From: Verrucomicrobiota bacterium
GTDB lineage: Bacteria > Verrucomicrobiota > Verrucomicrobiia > Opitutales > Opitutaceae
Length of the DNA stretch: 6,238 nucleotides
Assembly (NCBI GenBank): GCA_003694825.1
Contig: RFJS01000044.1
Location: 1-6,238 of the forward strand
Reading direction: 5' to 3'
The position numbers and the translations under genes were made by a program. The stretch's first letter is position 1. The number at the start of each line of letters is the position of its first letter. Of the stretch, positions 1 to 5,510 are shown piece by piece. Under the pieces are notes generated by a model. The model saw only the letters and a list, made by a program, of their open reading frames with translations. It made no database searches and was not told the DNA's origin.

Positions 1-1071
1 GAGGATCCCGCCACCCTGCGCGAGCTCGGCGACCGCGTCGCCGACGCCTTTCATGCCGACGGCCGGCTGCGCGACATCCGCACCACCTGGCGCGATCCCG
101 TCCCGGTCCTTCGTCCGGACTTCGACGCCGAGCGCGGCATGCAGCAGGGACTCTCGCGCCAGGACTTCATCCGCCAGCTCCAGATGCTCAGCGAAGGCGC
201 CGTGCTCGGCGTGTTTCGCGAGAACGATGAGTTGATCCCGATCCGCGTGCGCTTCCCCGAAATCGACCGGGAAGACGCCGGAGAACTCGCCCAGCGCATG
301 ATCTGGAGTCCCGGCCGCCGCGGTTGGATCCCGGTCGAGAGCGTCGTCACCGGGATCAGCCTTGAAATGGAGAATGGCCGGATCGAGCGGCTCGACCGCG
401 AGCGTGTGCTCACCGTCGAAGCCAACCCCCTCCCCGGGGAGCTCGCCAGTGCCGCCTTCGCGCGCATCCGGCCCGTCGTCGAAGGCATGGCGCTGCCGGA
501 CGGCTACCGCCTCGAATGGGGCGGGGAGTGGGAAAGCTCCACCGAAGCGCAGAGCGCGCTCTTCGCCGGATTGCCCCTCGGCTACATCGGCATGCTCGTC
601 ATCGTCATCCTTCTGTTCGGAAGAGCCCGCCAGCCGATCGTGGTATGGAGCGTGGTGCCCATGTCCTTCATCGGCATCACCGTGGGGCTGATCAGCACGG
701 GCGTTCCCTTCAGCTTCATGGCCCTGCTCGGGGCGATCTCGCTCACCGGCATGCTGCTGAAAAACAGCATCGTGCTCGTCGACGAGATCGACGCGCGAAT
801 CGCTGCCGGCACGGCCCGCTTCGACGCGCTGGTCGGCGCCAGCATCAGCCGGGCACGGCCGGTCCTGCTCGCCTCCGTCACCACCATCCTCGGCATGGCG
901 CCGCTGATCTTCGACGCCTTCTTCGTCAGCATGGCCGTCACCATCATGGCCGGCCTGGCCTTCGCCACCGTCCTCACACTCGTGGCCGTCCCCGTCATCT
1001 ACATGATCCTTTTCCGTATCCGTCTCGACGAGACATCTGAAACCCGCGCCGCCGCCACGGCCGGCGCCTGA
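1..1071 (+). CDS. RND-family efflux transporter permease subunit, C-terminal part (5' end outside window)
   Basis: This is the last 356 residues of an inner-membrane RND pump (AcrB/HAE1-like, usually about 1,030 residues), which exports substrates from periplasm or inner membrane using the proton gradient. The frame is open from base 1, so the first ATG at 139 is internal. Residues 1 to about 185 are the end of the second periplasmic porter/docking region. Five hydrophobic segments follow at about 187-206, 213-232, 238-260, 286-303 and 311-338, matching TM8-TM12. The fourth-from-last carries LLKNSIVLVDEI, whose lysine (about residue 254) matches the AcrB proton-relay lysine in TM10. RARPVLLASVTTILGMAPL is the family signature starting TM11. 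A TolC-like gene follows after 7 bases, so this is a pump operon; an adaptor (membrane fusion protein) gene is expected upstream. The substrate cannot be read from this part. Family assignment is firm; drug versus other substrate is open. Confidence 0.95.
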   Translation, partial: EDPATLRELGDRVADAFHADGRLRDIRTTWRDPVPVLRPDFDAERGMQQGLSRQDFIRQLQMLSEGAVLGVFRENDELIPIRVRFPEIDREDAGELAQRMIWSPGRRGWIPVESVVTGISLEMENGRIERLDRERVLTVEANPLPGELASAAFARIRPVVEGMALPDGYRLEWGGEWESSTEAQSALFAGLPLGYIGMLVIVILLFGRARQPIVVWSVVPMSFIGITVGLISTGVPFSFMALLGAISLTGMLLKNSIVLVDEIDARIAAGTARFDALVGASISRARPVLLASVTTILGMAPLIFDAFFVSMAVTIMAGLAFATVLTLVAVPVIYMILFRIRLDETSETRAAATAGA

Positions 1072-1078
1072 ATTCACC

Positions 1079-2410
1079 ATGCGCACGACTCTTTCTCTTC
1101 TTCTCATCTGCCTCACTGCCTCCGGCCTCTCCGCGGACGAGACCGAGACCGCCGCGTCCACCGCGCCCCGGCTGCTTTCGCTCGCCGGCGTCATCCAGGA
1201 GGTGGAGTCGGCCAACCTCGACACGCTCATCGCCCGCGAAGGCGTCACCCAAGCGGTCGAGTCGATCCGCCGGGCCCGCGCCGGCCTCCTCCCGCAGGCC
1301 CACGTGGAGATCGGCCAATCCCGCAACCGCACGGTCTTCTTCGGACTCGGCGACCCCATCCACACCGAACCGTTCAACCGCTTCGCCGCCGACCTCTCGG
1401 TGGCGGTCCCGGTGATCAACATGACGAGCATCGCCCTCTACCAGGAGGCGCGCCACGTCGCCGAGAAGAGCCGCTATGAATACGAGGCGGCGCTCGAAGA
1501 CCTCAAGCTCGCCGCATCCGAACTGTTCGTCGCGAGCCTCCGGGCACGCGAGGCGCTCGATCTCGCCCGCGCCTCCCTCGCCCGGGCGGAGCGCCTCCGC
1601 AAGATCGCCGCCGAACGCGTCGAAGCCGGACGCAACAGCCCGATCGATGTCTCCCGGGCCCGGCTCGAAGAGAGCCATGCCCGCCAGACCGTGATCGAAC
1701 GCGAGACCGCCGTCTTCGAGGCCGACCAGCGCCTCAAGCGATTCCTCAACATCGACCTGCTCGCACCGGTCGAGCCTCTGGCGATCGATCTCGCATCCTC
1801 ACCGGCCGAGCTTCCCGAACACCCGCCGGTCAACCTCGGGGCGGTGCTCGAGAAACGCTCCGACTACCTCGCCGGCCTGAAAGCCGAGGAGCGGGCCCGG
1901 CTCCTCGTGCGCGCCGCCGACTGGCAGCGCCTGCCTTCACTCAACCTGTATGGATCCTATGGCTACGCGACGGAGACGCCCTTCGACGGCGAGGAAAAGG
2001 AGGAATGGTCCATGGGCGTCGCCGTCTCGATCCCGGTCTTCGAAGGTTTTCGCACCCGGGCCGAGAAGGCCATCGCCGAGTCCCAGCTCCGGGCCGCCGA
2101 ACATCGCGTGCTCGACATCAGCAGGAAGGTGCAGAGCGAGGTGCTCATCGCCTGGGAACAGGTGCGGGCCGCCCGCTCGCGGCTGGAAGTCGGCCGGGAA
2201 AATCTCTCCCTCGCCCAGGAGACCTACCGTTTCGCGCTGAACCGTTTCCGGGAAGGCGCCACGGACAACCGTGAGCTGATCGAAGCCCAGCTCGGCCTCG
2301 ACGCCGCCGAGATCAATCTGCTCGACCTGCGCCTTCAGCACCTGCTGGCCCGCCTCTACTTCGCCCGGGCCTGCGGCTCGGTCGAAACGGTCTTCGACCT
2401 TCTCAAGTAG
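1079..2410 (+). CDS. TolC-family outer-membrane efflux protein
   Basis: A 443-residue outer-membrane channel subunit that would dock with the RND permease encoded just upstream to form a continuous exit duct. The N-terminus (MRTTLSLLLICLTASGLSA) is a typical Sec signal peptide with likely cleavage after Ala19. Cys11 lies inside the hydrophobic core, preceded by Ile, so it does not form a lipobox. Two outer-membrane-efflux repeats are visible. The first spans about residues 33-225 with a long Ala/Arg/Glu-rich helical stretch (about 122-222). The second spans about 252-435 and contains WSMGVAVSIPVFEGFRTRAE (310-329), a hallmark strand-turn-helix, then the coiled-coil helix and RFREGATDNRELIEAQ (389-404). 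Length is normal for the family. ATG at 1079 follows the permease stop by 7 bases with no clear Shine-Dalgarno, which suggests translational coupling. Its last codons overlap the convergent uvrC by 8 bases. No specific gene name can be justified. Confidence 0.94.
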   Translation: MRTTLSLLLICLTASGLSADETETAASTAPRLLSLAGVIQEVESANLDTLIAREGVTQAVESIRRARAGLLPQAHVEIGQSRNRTVFFGLGDPIHTEPFNRFAADLSVAVPVINMTSIALYQEARHVAEKSRYEYEAALEDLKLAASELFVASLRAREALDLARASLARAERLRKIAAERVEAGRNSPIDVSRARLEESHARQTVIERETAVFEADQRLKRFLNIDLLAPVEPLAIDLASSPAELPEHPPVNLGAVLEKRSDYLAGLKAEERARLLVRAADWQRLPSLNLYGSYGYATETPFDGEEKEEWSMGVAVSIPVFEGFRTRAEKAIAESQLRAAEHRVLDISRKVQSEVLIAWEQVRAARSRLEVGRENLSLAQETYRFALNRFREGATDNRELIEAQLGLDAAEINLLDLRLQHLLARLYFARACGSVETVFDLLK

Positions 2411-3914
2411 CGGTGCGTCCCGGTGATCCGGACGGCGACTGGCTGTCGAGAAAGGCCCGCAACTCGCGAGCGAGCTTCGGCCCGATGCCGTCGACCTCGC
2501 GCAGCTGTTCGACGGTGGCGGATCGGAGTCGATCGAAAGAGCCGAAATGCTCGAGCAGGGCCCGGCGGCGCACCGGCCCGAGACCATCGAAGGCGTCGAG
2601 AATCGATTCGCGGATTTTCTTCGAGCGGAGGTCCGCGTTGAAGGTGTTGGCGAAACGGTGGGCCTCGTCGCGCACCCGCTGAAGCAGCTGCAGTCCGGGA
2701 TGCGAGAGCGGGAGATTCAGCGGCTTCCGGCCGTCGCAGAAGATGATGGTCTCGCGCTTCTTGGCCAGACCGATGAGCATCGGCGGTTCGAGATCGAGCA
2801 GGCCGAACGCCCGCAGCGCCGCGCCCACCTGGCCGACGCCGCCGTCGATCACCACCAGATCAGGAAAGGGTTTCTTCTCGGAAGCGAGGCGGCGATAGCG
2901 CCGGCCCACGACCTCTTCCATGGCGCGAAAATCATCGTTGCCGAGAAAGCTGCGGATGCGGTAGCGGCGGTATTGCGCCTTGTCGGGGCGGCCGTCCGTA
3001 AAGTGTACCATGGAGGCAACGACAAACGTGCCCGAGATGTGCGAGATATCGAAACACTCGATGTGGCGGGGCGGAGCCGCCATACCCAGCGCCTCGCGGA
3101 GGGCCTCGAGGGCGTGCGCGTCTCCGGCCGGTGTATGCGGCGTGCGCACGAACTTGCGCGTGCGCGAGAGGGTCTTCTCCATGGCGAAGACGATGTCGCG
3201 CAGCTCCGCGGCCTTCTCATACTGCTGGGCCGCGGCGGCCTTCTTCATCTCTTCGGTCAGCTCCGCCAGCCACTCCCGGCTCCGCCCTTCGAGAAACTCG
3301 CACGCCTTTTCGAGGCGTTCGCGATATTCCTCGACGGTCACCTCGTTTGGATGGCCGTAGATTTCCTGCCGCACATCATCGTAGAGCCGATAGCGCCCAT
3401 CATCGAGTCGCCGCGGCGTGGAATCGGCGAGGATCACACCGTAACGGCGTCGCAATTCGGCGAGGGTGCGGCGCAGTGAACCGGAATGGGCGAAGGGGCC
3501 GAAGTAGCGGGCCCGGTCATCACGGCGGAAACGGACGAGCTCAAAGGCGGGAATCGGCCGGGTCTCATCGACGCGCACGAGCAGGAAGCGTTTGTCGTCG
3601 GTGAAGTCGGTGTTGTATTTGGGCCGGTATTCCTTGATGAGGCGCCCCTCGAGCAGGAGAGCCTCGGGCTCGGACTTCACTTCGATGATCTCGAAATCGC
3701 GGATCATGTTGACCAACGCCCGGATCTTCGGGTGCTGAACCATCGCCCGGGAGGGCTGAAAGTAGCTGGAGACGCGGCGCTTGAGATCCTTGGCCTTGCC
3801 CACATAGATGATCTTCCCGAGGCGGTCCTTCATGAGGTAGACGCCGGGCTTGTGCGGCAGGCGGCGAACCTTCTCCTTGAGGCTGGATGCTTCGGGCGCT
3901 GGCATTTTTCGCAA
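2403..3914 (-). CDS. uvrC: Compact UvrC, excinuclease ABC subunit C
   Basis: UvrC is the dual nuclease of nucleotide excision repair, cutting on both sides of a lesion handed over by UvrB. The GIY-YIG domain is at about 20-101: GVY (24-26), IYVGKAKDLKRR (36-47), the catalytic-type LLLE (Glu89) and PKYN (Asn101). A UVR (UvrB-binding) helical pair is at about 213-247. The RNase H-like domain shows ECFDISH (Asp289), NDDFRAM (Asp327/328), VVIDGG (Asp357) and RDEAHRFA (His419), matching the E. coli catalytic set. Tandem helix-hairpin-helix motifs end the protein (about 440-490). At 503 residues it is about 100 shorter than E. coli UvrC (610); the shortfall lies between the UVR and RNase H domains, and the usual Fe-S cysteines are absent (see findings). 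Start is uncertain: TTG at 3914 lies 13 bases after GGGAGG, while ATG at 3905 lies 22 bases after it; an in-frame TAG just upstream excludes longer forms. It is divergent from cinA. Confidence 0.95.
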   Translation of the reverse strand: MRKMPAPEASSLKEKVRRLPHKPGVYLMKDRLGKIIYVGKAKDLKRRVSSYFQPSRAMVQHPKIRALVNMIRDFEIIEVKSEPEALLLEGRLIKEYRPKYNTDFTDDKRFLLVRVDETRPIPAFELVRFRRDDRARYFGPFAHSGSLRRTLAELRRRYGVILADSTPRRLDDGRYRLYDDVRQEIYGHPNEVTVEEYRERLEKACEFLEGRSREWLAELTEEMKKAAAAQQYEKAAELRDIVFAMEKTLSRTRKFVRTPHTPAGDAHALEALREALGMAAPPRHIECFDISHISGTFVVASMVHFTDGRPDKAQYRRYRIRSFLGNDDFRAMEEVVGRRYRRLASEKKPFPDLVVIDGGVGQVGAALRAFGLLDLEPPMLIGLAKKRETIIFCDGRKPLNLPLSHPGLQLLQRVRDEAHRFANTFNADLRSKKIRESILDAFDGLGPVRRRALLEHFGSFDRLRSATVEQLREVDGIGPKLARELRAFLDSQSPSGSPGRTAT

Positions 3915-4002
3915 ACTAGCCTAGGTTCCTCCCTTGCCAAGCATTGCCGTCGCTTCATCCCGGGAGCGGCGGTTTCTCTCCCCGCACCACGCGTCACGTT
4001 CC
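3915..4002. other. Divergent intergenic region between uvrC and cinA
   Basis: About 90 bases separate the two divergent starts, so promoters for both genes should lie here or overlap the coding starts. I could not pick out a convincing -35/-10 pair in either direction. The only notable structure is the 6-base palindrome CCTAGG at 3920-3925, part of a short CTAG repeat, next to the uvrC ribosome binding site. The cinA frame stays open backwards to a TTG at 3934, so this stretch could in principle encode 23 extra residues, but they do not resemble a CinA N-terminus. Confidence 0.5.
3927..3933 (-). promoter_or_regulatory. Candidate ribosome binding site of uvrC
   Basis: On the minus strand the sequence AAGGGAGGAA precedes uvrC. 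It is 13 bases from the TTG at 3914 and 22 bases from the ATG at 3905. The spacing is long for both starts but less unreasonable for the TTG, so it mildly favours the TTG. This is the only good Shine-Dalgarno-like sequence at a gene start in the window. Confidence 0.4.
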
Positions 4003-5340
4003 ATGCCTCCCTCTCCTCGCGTCGAACTCATCACTACCGGCGAAGAGCTGTTGATCGGACTGACCGCCAACAGCCACCTTTCCACGATCGGCGATCGGCT
4101 CGCGCGTCGAGGCGTGCGCCTGCAACGCAACATCGTCGTGCCGGACGACGCCGAATCCATCGGCGCGCAGTTTCGCGAGAGCTGGAGCCGGGCGGACATC
4201 GTGATCACCACCGGCGGCCTCGGCCCCACCAGTGACGACCGCACCCGCGAGGTCATCGCCGAAGCGCTCGGCCAGCGCCTGGTCTTCGACGGCGAAGCCG
4301 AGGCGGCCATCCGCCGCCGTTTCGAGGCCATCGGTCGGAAGATGACCCCCAATAACCTGCGGCAGGCCTATCGGCCCGAGCATGGCGCGATCATCCGCAA
4401 CCCCCACGGCACGGCGCCGGGCATCTGGGTGGAGCAGGACGGCAAAGTGCTCATCATGCTGCCCGGCCCGCCCAACGAGCTCATCCCCATGCTCGAAGAC
4501 GAGGTGATCCCCCGACTCGCCGCGCGCGGCCTGCTCGGGAGCGGCCCCCGGCACGTGCAGATCCGCACGGCCGGCCTTGGCGAGTCGGCACTCGAGACGA
4601 TGCTCGAGCCGGTGTTTGCCAGCTATCCGGGGGTCGAGGTCGCCTATTGCGCCCACCTCGGGTGCGTGGATGTGCGCCTCAGTTCGCCGGACGGCCGTTA
4701 TTCGCCTACCGAGCTGCAGATCATCGCGAATCACTGCCGCGAGCGGCTCGGCGGAGATTTCGTCTGCTTTGGCGAGGACTCGCTGGTCAAGCTCATCGCG
4801 GATCACCTGCGCCTGCGCAACCAGAGCCTCGCCGTGGCCGAATCGTGCACCGGCGGGCTGCTGTCCAATGCGTTCACGGACTTCTCAGGTGCCTCGAAAC
4901 TGTTTCGCGGTGCGGTGGTCTGCTACTGCAACGACTGCAAGGTCCAGCTGCTCGGCATCCCCGAGTGCCTGATCAAACAGCACGGCGCAGTCAGCGCGGA
5001 GGTCGCAGCCGCCATGGCCGCGGGGGTCGCCGAGCATCTCGAGGCCGACTACGGGCTGGCCATCACCGGCTACGCCGGGCCCTGTTGCCGCGAGGTCCGG
5101 AACCGGGCCGGGACCGTCTACATCGGGCTGCATACACCTCACGGCATCTGGTCACGAAAAGTCAACTACCCCGGCTCCCGCGACGCCGTCAAGCAGCGGG
5201 CGGTTAACGCGGCCCTCGACTGGCTGCGGCGCGAACTCGTCCGCGCCTCAAGCCCCGAGGCGCTCCCCGCCCCGTCGGTCCCGGAAACAGACCCGGCCCG
5301 CGAGGAAGCGCTCCGCCTCCTCGGCATCAAAAAAAAGTAG
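4003..5340 (+). CDS. cinA: CinA family protein: MoaB/MogA-like domain fused to nicotinamide-nucleotide amidohydrolase (PncC) domain
   Basis: CinA-family enzymes deamidate nicotinamide mononucleotide to nicotinate mononucleotide in cytoplasmic NAD salvage; the N-terminal domain of some members has ADP-ribose pyrophosphatase activity. Using ATG at 4003 gives 445 residues, starting directly before VELITTGEELLIG, which is the usual family N-terminus; a TTG at 3934 would add 23 unlikely residues. The molybdopterin-binding-like domain (about 5-175) has TTGGLGPTSDDRTRE (69-83), NPHGTAPG (133-140) and LPGPPNEL (153-160). The PncC domain (about 258-412) has AESCTGGLLS (279-288), KVQLLGI (313-319), GAVSAEVAAAMA (328-339) and GTVYIGL (370-376). 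Odd points are the active-site loop, which reads TGYAGPCC instead of the usual TGIAGPGGG, a CYCNDC cluster at 307-312, and a Pro-rich tail of about 30 residues ending REEALRLLGIKKK. No clear Shine-Dalgarno precedes the ATG. The historic name (competence-induced) does not imply a competence role here. Confidence 0.93.
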   Translation: MPPSPRVELITTGEELLIGLTANSHLSTIGDRLARRGVRLQRNIVVPDDAESIGAQFRESWSRADIVITTGGLGPTSDDRTREVIAEALGQRLVFDGEAEAAIRRRFEAIGRKMTPNNLRQAYRPEHGAIIRNPHGTAPGIWVEQDGKVLIMLPGPPNELIPMLEDEVIPRLAARGLLGSGPRHVQIRTAGLGESALETMLEPVFASYPGVEVAYCAHLGCVDVRLSSPDGRYSPTELQIIANHCRERLGGDFVCFGEDSLVKLIADHLRLRNQSLAVAESCTGGLLSNAFTDFSGASKLFRGAVVCYCNDCKVQLLGIPECLIKQHGAVSAEVAAAMAAGVAEHLEADYGLAITGYAGPCCREVRNRAGTVYIGLHTPHGIWSRKVNYPGSRDAVKQRAVNAALDWLRRELVRASSPEALPAPSVPETDPAREEALRLLGIKKK

Positions 5341-5365
5341 GACAAGCGCCGCGCCGCCACACGCT

Positions 5366-5383
5366 CATCCGAAGCGGCGGATG
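5366..5383. other. Weak hairpin after cinA
   Basis: CATCCG and CGGATG form a perfect 6-base-pair stem around the 6-base loop AAGCGG, 26 bases after the cinA stop. There is no T-tract on either strand, so it does not qualify as a standard intrinsic terminator. It may be chance in GC-rich DNA. Confidence 0.25.
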
Positions 5384-5431
5384 CCCGAAGGCCGCCGCGC
5401 GCGTCTGACAAGCCTCCCAGCCCGGACCGCG

Positions 5432-5477
5432 GTCGGCGGGACTGCGGCCGACGGAGCCGGCGACATGTGGCCGGCTC
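5432..5477. terminator. Two adjacent GC-rich hairpins between convergent cinA and carB; possible bidirectional terminator
   Basis: Two perfect inverted repeats sit one base apart. The first is GTCGGC/GCCGAC (5432-5437 and 5447-5452, 9-base loop). The second is GAGCCGGC/GCCGGCTC (5454-5461 and 5470-5477, 8-base loop GACATGTG). They lie in the gap between two convergent genes, 91 bases past the cinA stop and 33 bases past the carB stop, where termination in both directions is expected. Neither is followed by a T-run on either strand, so a classical Rho-independent mechanism is not shown. The stems are perfect and GC-rich, so a transcript of either strand would fold here. Confidence 0.4.
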
Positions 5478-5510
5478 TTCAGGGGAGTGGCGGCCGCGGC
5501 AATAGCCCGC

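Noticed and set aside
1079..1135. Lipoprotein signal in the TolC-like protein
   Set aside because: Cys11 is preceded by Ile and lies inside the hydrophobic core, so it does not fit a lipobox; a normal signal peptidase I site after Ala19 fits better.
995..1678. 227-codon open frame on the minus strand across the permease/TolC junction
   Set aside because: It is antisense to two clearly coding genes, with low-complexity Arg/Gly/Glu composition and no domain.
1937..2587. 216-codon open frame on the minus strand overlapping the ends of the TolC-like gene and uvrC
   Set aside because: It overlaps two well-supported genes, including uvrC on the same strand in another frame, and shows no motif of its own.
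2547..3479. 310-codon open frame on the plus strand, antisense to uvrC
   Set aside because: It lies wholly within uvrC, whose motifs are unmistakable. Long antisense open frames are expected in GC-rich genes, and the translation resembles no family I know.
3906..3942. Possible minus-strand promoter with TTGGCA and TAGTTT for uvrC
   Set aside because: The -10-like element overlaps the start codon region and matches the consensus poorly, so the transcript would start inside the gene.
3934..4002. N-terminal extension of cinA from a TTG at 3934
   Set aside because: The 23 extra residues do not look like CinA, no ribosome binding site precedes the TTG, and the family start matches ATG at 4003.
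3994..4806. 270-codon open frame on the minus strand, antisense to cinA
   Set aside because: It is a mirror of the cinA coding frame with biased Asp/Gly/Arg composition and no recognisable domain.
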